Counted from the first letter of the stretch, positions 30,566 to 42,485 are shown. The stretch: 64,000 bases of DNA from Hyphomicrobiales bacterium (GCA_017305835.1 JAFKJY010000089.1:1-64000), one strand, 5' to 3'. The notes: generated by a model not told the origin, from the letters alone. Made by a program: numbers and translations.

Positions 30566-30631
30566 GTCGATCAGCCCGCACGCTCGGTCGAGGATAGGCC
30601 GCGGGACTGGTCACGAAGCGGCTGGCGGAAG

Positions 30632-30661
30632 GCGCGGCCCCTGCCGGAGCGGGGGCCGCGC
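30632..30661. terminator. Strong hairpin downstream of ctpA
   Basis: GCGCGGCCCC (30632-30641) and GGGGCCGCGC (30652-30661) form a perfect 10-bp stem 6 nt past the ctpA stop on the minus strand. No T-run follows, so it may slow or protect transcript ends rather than terminate fully. Confidence 0.45.
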
Positions 30662-30667
30662 GATACC

Positions 30668-31990
30668 TCACTTGGCCTCGGCGCGGTCCGGGCTGGGCGG
30701 GAAGGACGGGTCCGTCTTGACCCCGCGCATCAGGTCGAGCGCGTAGGTGAGCTGGACGTCGTCCTTCGGGTCCGGCGGCACGTAGGCCGAGGAGCCGGAG
30801 CCTTCATCGTTCTCGTTGGCGCCCTTGATGTGGCCGCGCAGCTCGGCCTCGCCGCGCACCACGTCGCGCCCGAGCAGCTCGTCCGGCACCGGCTGGTCGA
30901 CCTTGACGTCCGGCGTGATGCCGGTGCCCTGGATCGACTTGCCCGAGGGCGTGTAGTAGAGCGCCGTGGTCAGCCGCAGCGCGCCGTTCTCGCCGAGCGG
31001 GATGATCGTCTGCACCGAGCCCTTGCCGAAGGAGCGGGTGCCGATGACGGTCGCCCGCTTGTGGTCCTGCAGCGCGCCGGCGACGATCTCGGAGGCGCTG
31101 GCCGAGCCGCCATTGACCATGACGATCAGCGGCTTGCCGTTGGTCAGGTCGCCCGGCCGGGAATCGAAGCGGGTCACGTCCTTCGGGTCGCGGCCGCGGG
31201 TGGAGACGATCTCGCCGCGGTCGAGGAAGGCGTCGGAGACGCTGACCGCCTGGTCGAGCAGGCCGCCGGGGTTGAGCCGCAGGTCGAGCACGTAGCCCTT
31301 CAGCTTGTCGTCGGGCACGGCCGCCTGGATCTTCTTGATGGCGTCCTGAAGGTCGTCGTAGGTGCGCTCGGTGAAGGAGTTGATCTTCATGTAGCCGACG
31401 TCGTTCTCGACGCGGTAGCGCACCGCCTTCACCTTGATGATGTCTCGCACCACCGTCACGTCGATCGGCTTGGTGGCGCCTTCGCGCAGGATGGTGAGCT
31501 TGATCGGCGTGTTGACGGCGCCGCGCATCTTGTCGACGGCGTCCGACAGGGACAGGCCGCGCACCTCCTCGCCGTCGATCTGGGTGATGTAGTCGCCGGC
31601 AAGCACGCCGGCCTTCGCGGCCGGGGTGTCCTCGATCGGCGCGATCACCTTGACCAGCTCGTTCTCCATCGTGACCTCGATGCCGAGGCCGCCGAATTCG
31701 CCGCGGGTCTGCACGCGCATGTCCTGCGCGGCCTCGGCGTTGAGGTAGGAGGAATGCGGGTCGAGCGAGGTCAGCATGCCGCTGATGGCGTTCTCGATCA
31801 GCGTCTTGTCGTCGGGCGGCGTCACGTACTGCGCGCGCACCCGCTCGAACACGTCGGCGAAGATGTCCAGGTTCTTGTAGGTTTCCGAGTTGGCCGCGTT
31901 GGCCGCGCTTCCTGCGGAGCCGTAGACCAGGCTCATGGCGGAGGCTCCCATGAGGGCGCCGGCCAGGAGAAGCGACATCTTACGAATCAT
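30668..31990 (-). CDS. ctpA: C-terminal processing (S41) peptidase CtpA
   Basis: A 440-residue periplasmic serine protease. N-terminal signal (MIRKMSLLLAGALMGASAM), then a leader domain, a PDZ domain (about residues 95-165, GEFGGLGIEVTMEN and GDYITQIDGEEVRGLSL), and the protease core with catalytic Ser in NGGSASASEIVAGAL near residue 290 and Lys in TRSFGKGSVQ near 315. The C-terminal tail is variable. Its first 11 nt overlap the end of the envC gene. It likely acts on murein hydrolases or other envelope proteins together with its neighbours. Confidence 0.96.
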   Translation of the reverse strand: MIRKMSLLLAGALMGASAMSLVYGSAGSAANAANSETYKNLDIFADVFERVRAQYVTPPDDKTLIENAISGMLTSLDPHSSYLNAEAAQDMRVQTRGEFGGLGIEVTMENELVKVIAPIEDTPAAKAGVLAGDYITQIDGEEVRGLSLSDAVDKMRGAVNTPIKLTILREGATKPIDVTVVRDIIKVKAVRYRVENDVGYMKINSFTERTYDDLQDAIKKIQAAVPDDKLKGYVLDLRLNPGGLLDQAVSVSDAFLDRGEIVSTRGRDPKDVTRFDSRPGDLTNGKPLIVMVNGGSASASEIVAGALQDHKRATVIGTRSFGKGSVQTIIPLGENGALRLTTALYYTPSGKSIQGTGITPDVKVDQPVPDELLGRDVVRGEAELRGHIKGANENDEGSGSSAYVPPDPKDDVQLTYALDLMRGVKTDPSFPPSPDRAEAK

Positions 31991-33257
31991 TTCCTGTCCT
32001 TCCAGAATAAGACTCCGCCCACCACGGTGCGGGATCGACGGGCTTGCCGTCCTTTCGGAACTCGACGTAGAGCTCTGGCGCGGTCGTCTCGCTGCCGATC
32101 GAGACGGCGCTCGCCAATCTAGCTTCTCCCATCGTGCCCACCGGCTCGCCCGCCAGCACGGACTGACCGAGAGACACGTTGATTCTGCCCATTCCCGCCA
32201 GCACGACATGATAGCCGCCGCCGGCGTTCAGTATCAATAGTTGGCCGTAGGACCGGAACGGCCCGGCATAGAGAACCACCCCGTCGGCCGGCGCGGTCAC
32301 GATTGCCCCCGATTGTGTCGCAACAATGTCGCCGAACAGGTTGCCGCCGGCGCCGTCGGCCTCGCCGTAGCGGCGGCCGATCCTGCCGGAGGCGGGCAGC
32401 ACCAGCTTGCCCATCAGCGAGGGGAAGGGCACGGGCTGGGCGAGGCGGTTGCCGTCGGGTACCGCGCCGGCGGCGCGCTCCTCGGCGGCGCGGGCGGCCG
32501 CGACCTGGCCCTCCAGCGTCTCGATAAGCTCCTTCAGGCTGCCGGCCTTCGCCGCGAGCTCGGCCGACCGCTTCTGCTCGGCGTCCAACAGCTCCTCCGA
32601 GCGGCCGCGCAGCTTGCCCTTCTCGGCGATCAGCAGCGCCAGCCGCTCCTTCTCCGCCGCCTGGTCGGCGACGGTGGCGAGCAGCCGCTCGCGCTCGGAC
32701 GAGATCGAGGCGGTCAGGCGAGCGAGCTCCTTGAGGTCGCCGGCGAGGATCTCGGTCTCGGCGCGCATCTCGGGCACGACGGCGCCGAGCAGGATGGCGC
32801 TGCGCACCGAGGCCAGCGCATCCTCGGGCCGCACGAGGATCGCCGGCGGCGGGTTCAGCCCCATGCGCTGCAGGGCGCCCAGCACCTCGGCGAGCACGCC
32901 GCGGCGCTCGCCGAGCGACAGCTTGAGGTCCTGCTCCTGCAGGCGCAGCGCCTCGATCTTCGCCTGGCTGGCGTCGGCGTCCTGGGAGAGCTTACGCTCG
33001 GTCTTGGCGGCCTGGATGAGGGCGGCCGACAGCGACTGCTCGTCCTTCTTCAGGCCGGCGATCTCGTCGCGGATGCCGGCGATGCGCTCGTTGGAGAGCG
33101 TGATCTCGCGGGTGAGCTGCTCGTATTCGTCGGCGCTGGCCTGGCGGCGGCGCGCCAGCTCGTCCGCGTCCTGAGCGTGGGCGGACGCGACCGGGATCAG
33201 CAGCGCGAGCGCCAGCAGCGCGCGCTTCCAGTCCGGCCTCTTCGTTCCGTTCCGCAT
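31980..33257 (-). CDS. EnvC-like murein hydrolase activator
   Basis: A 425-residue periplasmic protein. Signal peptide MRNGTKRPDWKRALLALALLIPVASAHA, then a long coiled coil (about residues 30-260, rich in Glu, Ala, Leu and Lys) and a C-terminal LytM (M23) domain. The LytM histidines are mostly lost: VAPADGVVLYAG is present but the usual metal-ligand HxH is replaced by LYVEFRK, which fits EnvC proteins that activate amidases rather than cut murein themselves. An upstream start at 33302 exists but lacks the signal peptide context. It overlaps ctpA by 11 nt. Confidence 0.87.
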   Translation of the reverse strand: MRNGTKRPDWKRALLALALLIPVASAHAQDADELARRRQASADEYEQLTREITLSNERIAGIRDEIAGLKKDEQSLSAALIQAAKTERKLSQDADASQAKIEALRLQEQDLKLSLGERRGVLAEVLGALQRMGLNPPPAILVRPEDALASVRSAILLGAVVPEMRAETEILAGDLKELARLTASISSERERLLATVADQAAEKERLALLIAEKGKLRGRSEELLDAEQKRSAELAAKAGSLKELIETLEGQVAAARAAEERAAGAVPDGNRLAQPVPFPSLMGKLVLPASGRIGRRYGEADGAGGNLFGDIVATQSGAIVTAPADGVVLYAGPFRSYGQLLILNAGGGYHVVLAGMGRINVSLGQSVLAGEPVGTMGEARLASAVSIGSETTAPELYVEFRKDGKPVDPAPWWAESYSGRTGNDS

Positions 33258-33389
33258 CGGCGGCGATCCTAGAGCGTCTTCCGTTAACGGAGAATCAACC
33301 ATGAGCCCAGCCGGCGTCGCATCCCGGCGTCGCCGCCGCAAGGATGTCTGTCGGGCGAAGATGTCAAAATCGCGTGCGCGCCGACCGCG

Positions 33390-33872
33390 TCAGGCGCGGT
33401 GGTAGGGATGGCCGGCGAGAATCGTCGCCGCGCGGTAGAGCTGCTCGGCCAGCATCACGCGCACGAGCTGGTGCGGCCAGGTCATGGCGCCGAAGCAAAG
33501 CGTCAGCTCGGCCGCCGCGGCGAGCGCGGGATCGTGGCCGTCCGGGCCGCCGATCGCCAGCACGAGCTCCTTGCGGCCGCCGTCGCGCAGGGCGGCGATC
33601 CGTTCCGCGAAGGCCTCGGAGCCGAGGTTCTTGCCGCGTTCGTCGAGCAGGAACAGCGCGGTTCCCGGCCCGAGCCGGGCCGACAGGCGCGCGCCTTCCT
33701 CGCGGCAGCGCTCGCCGGGCGAGCGGGCGCGGCTTTCCGGCGTCTCGTGGACGCCGGAGAACTCCAGCCCGACGGCAGGCCCCGCCTTGGCGAGGCGGTC
33801 GAGATAACGGTCTGCAAGCTCTCTCTCGGGGCCAGACTTCAGCCGGCCCACGGCATGGACCTCGATGCGCAC
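33390..33872 (-). CDS. rlmH: 23S rRNA (pseudouridine-1915-N3)-methyltransferase RlmH
   Basis: A 160-residue SPOUT methyltransferase that modifies helix 69 of 23S rRNA in the assembled ribosome. The knot region is clear: LFLLDERGKNLGSEAFAERI, LAIGGPDGHDPAL and LCFGAMTWPHQLVRVMLAEQLYRA. Typical length for the family. It follows rsfS by 65 nt, the standard order in related genomes, and precedes envC. Confidence 0.95.
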   Translation of the reverse strand: MRIEVHAVGRLKSGPERELADRYLDRLAKAGPAVGLEFSGVHETPESRARSPGERCREEGARLSARLGPGTALFLLDERGKNLGSEAFAERIAALRDGGRKELVLAIGGPDGHDPALAAAAELTLCFGAMTWPHQLVRVMLAEQLYRAATILAGHPYHRA

Positions 33873-33937
33873 GCAAGCCCTCTCGGCGGGCCGCCTGTCC
33901 GGCCGTCCATCTCATCATCCACCCGCCGCGACGCGGC

Positions 33938-34297
33938 TCAGTGGATCGTTTCTTCCTCCAGGTCCGGCGCCTGCCACATCTTCTCGAGATTGTAGAATTC
34001 GCGGACCTCGGGCCGGAAGACATGCACGATCACGTCGCCGGCGTCGATGAGCACCCAGTCGGCGCCAGACAGGCCCTCGACCCGCGCATTGCCGAAGCCC
34101 GCTTCCTTCAACGCCTTGAGGACGTTGTCGGCGACGGCGGCGACATGGCGGTGGGAGCGGCCCGACGCGATCACCATGTGATCGGCGAGGCTGGACTTGC
34201 CCTGGATGTCGATGGAGACGATGTTTTCGGCCTTGGAGTCGTCGAGACTGGCAAGGGCCGTGTTCAGGACCTGGTTCACAGCGGTCGTTCCGCTCAA
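33938..34297 (-). CDS. rsfS: Ribosomal silencing factor RsfS
   Basis: A 119-residue protein that binds ribosomal protein L14 and keeps the subunits apart, slowing translation when nutrients are short. Signatures: SKAENIVSIDIQGKSSLADHMVIASGRSHRHVAAVAD and the C-terminal GADWVLIDAGDVIVHVFRPEVREFYNLEKMW (each shortened to key parts). The reading frame has no ATG at its start: the first start is TTG at 34297, and an alternative GTG at 34279 has GCGGA upstream and fits the family N-terminus equally well. The start is therefore uncertain. Confidence 0.9.
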   Translation of the reverse strand: MSGTTAVNQVLNTALASLDDSKAENIVSIDIQGKSSLADHMVIASGRSHRHVAAVADNVLKALKEAGFGNARVEGLSGADWVLIDAGDVIVHVFRPEVREFYNLEKMWQAPDLEEETIH

Positions 34298-34465
34298 CCT
34301 GGCCGGCGAAGGCGCGGGTTCGGCCTTCCTCGATTGTGCTGTTCTCAGCGTCTTTCCTTTCCATCAAGAACAACGGCGCCGCGCGGAAATCCCACTTCGG
34401 CACCCAATAGATAGGCAGAGTCTCGTATCACTTTCAAGACAATGGCCGGGCATTGGTTCCGCGGC

Positions 34466-35737
34466 TCAGCCAGGCGGTGCGTCCTCTGGGGTCGCGAGCT
34501 CCACCGGCAGCGGCGCCTGGGCGGCCATCGGCGCGAAGGAAACCGTGTCCGCGGCCGGCACCTGCACCACGCGCAGGATGCGCCAGACGGCGAAGGCGGC
34601 GAAGGCGACGGCGATCGCCACGGCCACGTAGATGAAGGCGATGGTGCCGTAGAGCGCCGTCAGCACGGTGCCGATGCCGGGTACGACGGAGCCCGACAGC
34701 GACCAGGCGAACAGCAGCGTGCTCTGCAGCGCCACCATCTCCTCCTTGGTGGCGCGGTCGCCGGCATGCGCGCTGGACAGCGCGTAGATCGTCTCGGAGG
34801 CGCCGTCCCAGACCATGTAGATGGCGATCAGCACGGCGAGCGAGGCGCCGTCGAAGATGCCGGCCGCCAGCCCGAACAGCGCTACCGTCAGCGCCATCGC
34901 CACCAGCACGTAGCGGCGGTCGGTGCGGTCGGAGAGCCAGCCGGCGGGGATCTGCACGAACAGCGTGCCGAGCGGCATGGCGAACATCAGGGTCGCCACC
35001 TCCTGCTGGGTGTGGCCGGAGGCGGTGGCGTGGATCGGCGTGAAGCCGGCGATCATCATCGACAGGCCGCCGGCCGCCAGCATGCCCGACAGGCCGACCG
35101 GCGAGATGCGCCAGGCGCGGCGGAAGGCGACCGAGGCGGTGCTGGGCGCCGGCGGCTGGCGCAGCCGCGTCATGCCGACCGGCAGGATGGCGAAGGCGGT
35201 GAAGGCGATGCCGAGCACAGGCGCGGCCGCGCCCGATATGTCGACGATACCGAGCAGGAAGGAACCGGTGCCGAGCCCGACGATGTAGGTGACGTAGAAG
35301 GTCGCCATGACGCGGCCGCGGATGGCGTTGGAGACGGCGTCGTTGAGCCAGCTCTGTGCGACGATGAACATGCCGTTGATGGCGAAGCCGTAGAGCGCGC
35401 GGGCGGCGATCCAGGCGAGCGGGTAGACGCCGGCGGCGATCACCGCGTTGGACAGGATGATGAGCGCCGAGAAGATCATGAAGGCGCGGGCGTGGCCGAC
35501 GCGGCGCACGACCAGCCCGGTGGTCAGGCAGCCGACCAAGCCGCCGGCCGACAGCAGGGTCAGGATCGTGCCGGCCCAGGTGGGGGCGTAGCCGGCTGCG
35601 CCGAGGCTGAAGGGGATGTAGGCGAACATCAGCCCGTTGCCGACCGCCGTCAGGCCGGTCGAGGCGATCACGCTGGCGATCGCCGCCATGCCGGCGCTGT
35701 CGGGGGTGGCTTTGGCGGAGGGGGCGAGGCTGCTCAT
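34466..35737 (-). CDS. Major facilitator superfamily transporter
   Basis: A 423-residue protein with about twelve hydrophobic segments. MFS motif A between helices 2 and 3 is recognisable as GLVVRRVGHARAF, and the second half repeats a similar loop (AGWLSDRTDRRYVLVAM). No substrate motif is evident. The start (MSSLAPSAKATPDSAGM) lies close after nadD. It sits between nadD and rsfS, genes usually adjacent in this chromosomal block, so it may be an insertion into the conserved order. Confidence 0.87.
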   Translation of the reverse strand: MSSLAPSAKATPDSAGMAAIASVIASTGLTAVGNGLMFAYIPFSLGAAGYAPTWAGTILTLLSAGGLVGCLTTGLVVRRVGHARAFMIFSALIILSNAVIAAGVYPLAWIAARALYGFAINGMFIVAQSWLNDAVSNAIRGRVMATFYVTYIVGLGTGSFLLGIVDISGAAAPVLGIAFTAFAILPVGMTRLRQPPAPSTASVAFRRAWRISPVGLSGMLAAGGLSMMIAGFTPIHATASGHTQQEVATLMFAMPLGTLFVQIPAGWLSDRTDRRYVLVAMALTVALFGLAAGIFDGASLAVLIAIYMVWDGASETIYALSSAHAGDRATKEEMVALQSTLLFAWSLSGSVVPGIGTVLTALYGTIAFIYVAVAIAVAFAAFAVWRILRVVQVPAADTVSFAPMAAQAPLPVELATPEDAPPG

Positions 35738-35802
35738 CGTGCCGACACCCTGCGGCGGCGGCGGGGCGTGCGCTCCGGAAAAAACGACATCGCGTGGCCG
35801 TT

Positions 35803-36450
35803 TCAGGCCGGCGGCTTCTCCTGCCGCGCCTTGCGGGCGGCGGCGCGCAGCGCGGTGGAGGAGAGCGACGAGCGCGGGCCGTGGATGAAGGTCCATGCCG
35901 GCGGGCGGGTGCGGGCGAGCCGGCCGGCATCGGCCTCGTCCATGCGGGCATGGTCGAAGGCCTTGGCCATGACCGAGGAGAGGAAGGCGAGGGTGGCGCC
36001 CGGCCGGTCGATGACGGCGATCGGGATGGACTTCGCGATGTGGCGCCAGCGCTCCCAGCGGTGGAAGTCGCGCAGCGAATCGGCGCCCATGATCCAGACG
36101 AAGTCGACGCCCGGGTTCCGGCTCTTCACCAGGTCGATCGTGTCGGCCGAGAAGCGCAGCCGGTGGGCGGCCTCGAAGGCGGTGACCTTGATGCGCGGGT
36201 CGACGGCGAGCTTCTCCGACAGGGCGATGCGGGCGGCGAGCGGCGCCAGCTCGCGCGTGCTCTTCAGCGGGTTGCCGGGCGTGACCATCCACCAGAGCTG
36301 GTCGAGCCGCAGCTTGCGCAGCGCGATGTCGGCGACCAGCAGGTGGCCGGCATGCGGCGGATTGAAGGAGCCGCCGAACAGCCCGACCTGCATGCCCTTC
36401 TCGACATGCGGCATGCGCAGGTAGCGGGCGGGGATGTCAGCGTGCGGCAC
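35803..36450 (-). CDS. nadD: Nicotinate-nucleotide adenylyltransferase NadD
   Basis: A 215-residue enzyme that makes deamido-NAD from nicotinate mononucleotide and ATP. The nucleotidyltransferase signature is GLFGGSFNPPHAGH; the family's WMVTPGNPLKSTREL, FVWIMGADSLRDFHRW and C-terminal SSLSSTALR are present. The start used is GTG at 36450 with GAGG upstream; a methionine at 36414 (MPHVEKGM) resembles other rhizobial N-termini and is a fair alternative. It ends before the MFS gene and follows proA by 6 nt. Confidence 0.94.
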   Translation of the reverse strand: MPHADIPARYLRMPHVEKGMQVGLFGGSFNPPHAGHLLVADIALRKLRLDQLWWMVTPGNPLKSTRELAPLAARIALSEKLAVDPRIKVTAFEAAHRLRFSADTIDLVKSRNPGVDFVWIMGADSLRDFHRWERWRHIAKSIPIAVIDRPGATLAFLSSVMAKAFDHARMDEADAGRLARTRPPAWTFIHGPRSSLSSTALRAAARKARQEKPPA

Positions 36451-36456
36451 CCTGCC

Positions 36457-37743
36457 TCACGGCCTCACCTGACCGGAGCCGCGGACGCGGTACTTGAAGG
36501 AGGTGAGCTGCTCGACGCCGACCGGCCCGCGCGCGTGCATGCGGCCCGTCGCGATGCCGATCTCGGCGCCCATGCCGAACTCGCCGCCGTCGGCGAACTG
36601 CGTCGATGCGTTGTGCAGCAGGATCGCCGAATCGACCTCGGCGAAGAAGCGGTCGACCGCCGCCTGGTCCTCCGCCACGATCGCGTCGGTATGGTGCGAG
36701 GAATAGCGCTCGATATGCTCGATCGCCCCGCCGACGCCGTCGACCAGCGTCACCGAGATGATCGGAGCGAGATATTCGGTGATCCAGTCTGCATCGTTGG
36801 CGGGAATCGCGGCCGGGTAGAGCGCGCGGACCTCTTCGGAGCCGCGAATCTCGCAGCCGGCTTGTGACAGCGCCTCAAGGATCGGCACTAGATAGGTGTC
36901 GGCCACGGCGCGGTCGACCAGCAGCGTCTCGGCCGCGCCGCAGATGCCGACGCGCCGCATCTTGGCGTTGACGGCGATCTTCACCGCCATGTCGAGCCTG
37001 GCCGAGCGGTCGACATAGACGTGGCAGATGCCTTCGAGATGGGCGAAGACCGGCACGCGCGCCTCGGTCTGGACGCGTTCGACGAGGCTGCGGCCGCCGC
37101 GCGGCACGATCACGTCGAGATTGCCGCCAAGCCCCTTGAGCATCTCGCCGACCGCGGCGCGGTCGGTCACCGGCACGAGCTGGATGGCGTCCTGCGGCAG
37201 GCCGGCGGCCTTCAGCCCCTCGACAAGGCAGGCATGGATGGCGGCCGAGGAATTGGCCGAATCGGAGCCGCCGCGCAGGATCACCGCGTTGCCGGCCTTG
37301 AGGCACAGCGCGCCGGCGTCGGCCGTCACGTTGGGCCGGCTCTCGTAGATGACGCCGATGACGCCGAGCGGCGTGCGCACGCGCTCGATGTGGAGGCCGT
37401 TCGGCCGGTCCCATTCGGCGATCATGTCGCCGACCGGGTCCTTCAGCGCGGCGATGTCGCGGATTCCTTCAGCGATCGCGGCGATGCGCTCCGGCGTCAG
37501 CCTGAGCCGGTCGAGGAAGGATGCCTTGAGGCCGGCCTCCTCGCCGTTTGCCATATCGATCTTGTTGGCTTCGAGGATCGCGGTCTCGTTGCGGACGAGC
37601 GCGTCGGCCATCGCGGAAAGCGCGGCGTTCTTCTGCGCGGTGGTCGCGGTCGCCAACGGGCGCGCGGCGGCGCGGGCGTGCCGGCCCAGATCGGCCATGA
37701 TGGCGGCGACGTCGTCGCCGGCGGTGCGGTTGGTCTGCAGCAT
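36457..37743 (-). CDS. proA: Gamma-glutamyl phosphate reductase
   Basis: Second step of proline synthesis: reduces gamma-glutamyl phosphate to glutamate semialdehyde with NADPH. The 428-residue aldehyde-dehydrogenase-fold protein carries the ALDH-like catalytic Cys region (CNAMETLLV-like, here [16 protein letters not shown] with Cys). It also has [22 protein letters not shown] and [14 protein letters not shown]. It lies 3 nt downstream of proB, so the two are one operon with obgE. Confidence 0.97.
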   Translation of the reverse strand: MLQTNRTAGDDVAAIMADLGRHARAAARPLATATTAQKNAALSAMADALVRNETAILEANKIDMANGEEAGLKASFLDRLRLTPERIAAIAEGIRDIAALKDPVGDMIAEWDRPNGLHIERVRTPLGVIGVIYESRPNVTADAGALCLKAGNAVILRGGSDSANSSAAIHACLVEGLKAAGLPQDAIQLVPVTDRAAVGEMLKGLGGNLDVIVPRGGRSLVERVQTEARVPVFAHLEGICHVYVDRSARLDMAVKIAVNAKMRRVGICGAAETLLVDRAVADTYLVPILEALSQAGCEIRGSEEVRALYPAAIPANDADWITEYLAPIISVTLVDGVGGAIEHIERYSSHHTDAIVAEDQAAVDRFFAEVDSAILLHNASTQFADGGEFGMGAEIGIATGRMHARGPVGVEQLTSFKYRVRGSGQVRP

Positions 37744-37746
37744 CGC

Positions 37747-39992
<2,246 letters not shown>

Positions 39993-40052
39993 CTATAGGA
40001 ATCACGGCGAGACCGCAACGACCGGGCCTCGCGGGCGAAAGGGCGGGCAGCC

Positions 40053-40931
40053 ATGAAGTGCGTGACCTACAACATCCAGTACGGCATCGGCCTCGACGGC
40101 CGCTACGACATAGGCCGCATCGCGGAGGCGATCCGCGGGGCCGACGTGATCTGCCTGCAGGAGGTCACCCGCAACGCGCCGCAGAACGGCGGCCGCGACA
40201 TGGTGGCCGAGATCAGGGCCGCGCTGCCGGACTATTTCGCGGTCTACGGGCCGAATTTCGAGGCCGATGTCGGCTCGCACCTGAAGGACGGGCGGGCCGT
40301 CGAGGTGTTCCTGCAGTTCGGCAACATGGTGCTGTCGAAAACGCCGGTCAGGGCTTCGCGCAACCTGCTCCTGCCGCGCGGCCGCAGCTACGAGAAGCTC
40401 AACCTGCAGCGCGGCGCGCTGGAGGCGCTGATCGAGACGCCGCTCGGCTTCATGCGCTTCTACTCGGTCCATCTCGACCATCGCGGACCGGACGAGCGGC
40501 TGGCGCAGGTCCGCTTCCTGATGGAACGGGCGCTTGGCTATCCGCTGGAGGGCGGCGCGCTGACCGGGATCGCCGAGATGGGCTTCCCCGAGCCGCCGCA
40601 TCCGGAGGCCTTCGTGCTGGCGGGCGACTTCAACATGCTGGAGGGCTCGCCCGAGCATGCGGAGATCGCCGGGCGGCCCGACCACGAGTTCGGCATGCCG
40701 CTGGTGGCGACGAAGGCGGTCGACGTTGCGATCCGGCTCTCGGGGGGCGACAGCAGGGCCAATGCGCTGACCACATGGGTCGATCCCGAGCGGCCGGCGG
40801 ACGAAAGCCGCCACAAGCGGATCGACTACGTGTTCACCTCGGCCAGCCTGGCGCCGCGGCTGAAGCGGCTGTGGGTCGACCGGCAGGCCGTCGGGTCAGA
40901 TCACCTGCCGGTCTGGCTGGAACTGGAATAG
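40053..40931 (+). CDS. Endonuclease/exonuclease/phosphatase (EEP) family protein
   Basis: A 292-residue metal-dependent phosphodiesterase-fold protein. Ordered motifs: CVTYNIQYGIGLD (Asn), DVICLQEVTRNAP (Glu), FYSVHLDHRGPDERLAQ (His), VLAGDFNMLEGSPEH (GDFN) and the final SDHLPVWLEL (Asp-His). This gives a full catalytic set. Substrates of the family range from DNA to phospholipids and cannot be told here; no signal peptide is seen. It is the only plus-strand gene in this block. Confidence 0.9.
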   Translation: MKCVTYNIQYGIGLDGRYDIGRIAEAIRGADVICLQEVTRNAPQNGGRDMVAEIRAALPDYFAVYGPNFEADVGSHLKDGRAVEVFLQFGNMVLSKTPVRASRNLLLPRGRSYEKLNLQRGALEALIETPLGFMRFYSVHLDHRGPDERLAQVRFLMERALGYPLEGGALTGIAEMGFPEPPHPEAFVLAGDFNMLEGSPEHAEIAGRPDHEFGMPLVATKAVDVAIRLSGGDSRANALTTWVDPERPADESRHKRIDYVFTSASLAPRLKRLWVDRQAVGSDHLPVWLELE

Positions 40932-40937
40932 CCGTGC

Positions 40938-41525
40938 CTATTTCGCCGGCGCCCAGCTCCGCAGCGCCACCCAGGTGCCGCGGTCGAGCACGTAGCGCTC
41001 CACCGCGACGCGGCCGGCGGCGAGCGAATCGATCATGCCCTGGCCGACATACTGGAAGCCGCATTTGTGGATGACCCGACGCGAGGCGGCGTTGAGCACG
41101 CGGCAGGAGACGTGCAGCCGCTCGATGTCGGTGGCGCGGAAGGCGAGGTCGACCAGCGCGTGCGCGGCCTCGGTGGCGTAGCCGCGGCCCCAGTGGGGCT
41201 CGCCGATCCAGTAGCCCAGCTCCAGCCCGTCCGGCGCCGGGTTGAGGCTCGCGCCGCCGATGAAGGCGCCGGTGGCGGCGAGCGTCACGGCATAGCCGGC
41301 GCCGCTCTTGCGCGCGGCGGAGGCGCGCAGATAGGCACGGGCCTCCGCCTCGCCATAGGGATGCGGCATGCGCGCCAGCATCTCGGCCACCTGGCGGTTG
41401 CCGGCGAGCGCCACCAGCTCGGGAATGTCGTCCTCGTGCGGCTGGCGCAGCACCAGACGCTCGGTGACGAGCACCGGACAGTCTATCGCTTCACCCTCGT
41501 CGTCCCGTATCGCTTCCCTGACCAT
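40938..41525 (-). CDS. GNAT acetyltransferase (RimJ/RimL-like)
   Basis: A 195-residue acetyltransferase. It begins VTERLVLRQPHEDDIPELVALAG and contains LELGYWIGEPHWGRGYATEAAHALVD, the acetyl-CoA site, and VLNAASRRVIHKCGFQYVGQ. These place it in the RimJ/RimL-like group that may act on ribosomal proteins or small substrates. Start has GGAGGA upstream. It sits 28 nt after a paralogous GNAT gene, both between rpmA and obgE as in related rhizobia. Confidence 0.9.
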   Translation of the reverse strand: MVREAIRDDEGEAIDCPVLVTERLVLRQPHEDDIPELVALAGNRQVAEMLARMPHPYGEAEARAYLRASAARKSGAGYAVTLAATGAFIGGASLNPAPDGLELGYWIGEPHWGRGYATEAAHALVDLAFRATDIERLHVSCRVLNAASRRVIHKCGFQYVGQGMIDSLAAGRVAVERYVLDRGTWVALRSWAPAK

Positions 41526-41553
41526 CGTCGGGGTCCTCCATCCCCGGCCGCGC

Positions 41554-42096
41554 TCACGCAGCCGATCTGGTTTCCTGGCATTCGTGGCCGGCGAAGGCGG
41601 CCGCCGTCAGCCGCGTCGTCAGCGTCTGGACGGATGCGTTGCGACCATGTGCGAAGGTCTCGCCGGCGCCGGTGATGCAGAAGCCGAGCTTGCGCTGGAC
41701 CCTGAGCGAGGCCGGATTGTCGGCGAAGACGGACGAAGCGACAGCGTCGATGCCGCGCGTCGAGAAGGCATGCGACAGCAGCGCGTGCGCGGCCTCCGTC
41801 ATGTAGCCGCGGCCGTGCCAGGGGGCGGCCAGCCAGTAGCCGAGCACGGGTGCGGCCGGATCGCCCTCCAGCGAGACGACGCCGATCAGCCGCTCGCGGT
41901 GGATGGTGTAGACCATCGCGTCGGGATCGGCCGCGACGCGGTCGATCCACTCCTCGGCGTCCTCGACGTGATAGGGATGCGGCACCCTGGCCAGCATGCG
42001 CGCCACGTTGCGGTCGGACAGCCACAGCGCGATGTCCTCGGCATCCGGCGGAGCCGGGGGCCGCAGCGTCAGGCGGGGCGAGATGAGCACGTTCAT
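41554..42096 (-). CDS. GNAT acetyltransferase (RimJ/RimL-like), paralogue of the downstream gene
   Basis: A 180-residue acetyltransferase: SPRLTLRPPAPPDAEDIALWL at the start, VVSLEGDPAAPVLGYWLAAPWHGRGYMTEAAHAL (acetyl-CoA loop) and NPASLRVQRKLGF. It is clearly related to the neighbouring GNAT (HPYxxE and GYWLA/GYWIG blocks match), indicating a tandem duplication. GGAGGG precedes the ATG. It follows rpmA on the same strand. The acceptor substrate is unknown. Confidence 0.9.
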   Translation of the reverse strand: MNVLISPRLTLRPPAPPDAEDIALWLSDRNVARMLARVPHPYHVEDAEEWIDRVAADPDAMVYTIHRERLIGVVSLEGDPAAPVLGYWLAAPWHGRGYMTEAAHALLSHAFSTRGIDAVASSVFADNPASLRVQRKLGFCITGAGETFAHGRNASVQTLTTRLTAAAFAGHECQETRSAA

Positions 42097-42215
42097 GGGA
42101 ACCCTCCAGGCAAAAGAAAAAGGGGAGATGGCGACCCATCTCCCCTGACCTTTTCCTGGCTTTCCCAGACACCGGTCCCCGAGATGGGGCGCCGGTGTTC
42201 TTGGTGCGGAACCGG

Positions 42216-42485
42216 CTACTCCGCGGCCTCCGTAATCGGGTTCACCGACACGTAGGTTCGGCCATTGGCTTTGGCTCGGAACGCTACTTCGCCGGCCGAA
42301 AGCGCAAAAAGCGTATGGTCCTTGCCCATGCCGACGTTGACGCCGGGATGCCACTTGGTGCCGCGCTGACGCACGAGGATGTTGCCGGCCAGCACCGCCT
42401 CGCCGCCGAACTTCTTCACGCCAAGGCGCTTGGACTCGGAATCGCGACCGTTGCGCGACGAACCGCCAGCTTTCTTGTGTGCCAT
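42216..42485 (-). CDS. rpmA: 50S ribosomal protein L27 (bL27)
   Basis: An 89-residue protein of the large subunit near the peptidyl transferase centre. Begins [29 protein letters not shown], the universal N-terminus, and includes [20 protein letters not shown] (both cut to key parts). The start matches this N-terminus with AAGGAG upstream; an 11-codon upstream extension is not conserved. It follows rplU by 71 nt on the same transcript. Confidence 0.97.
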   Translation of the reverse strand: MAHKKAGGSSRNGRDSESKRLGVKKFGGEAVLAGNILVRQRGTKWHPGVNVGMGKDHTLFALSAGEVAFRAKANGRTYVSVNPITEAAE

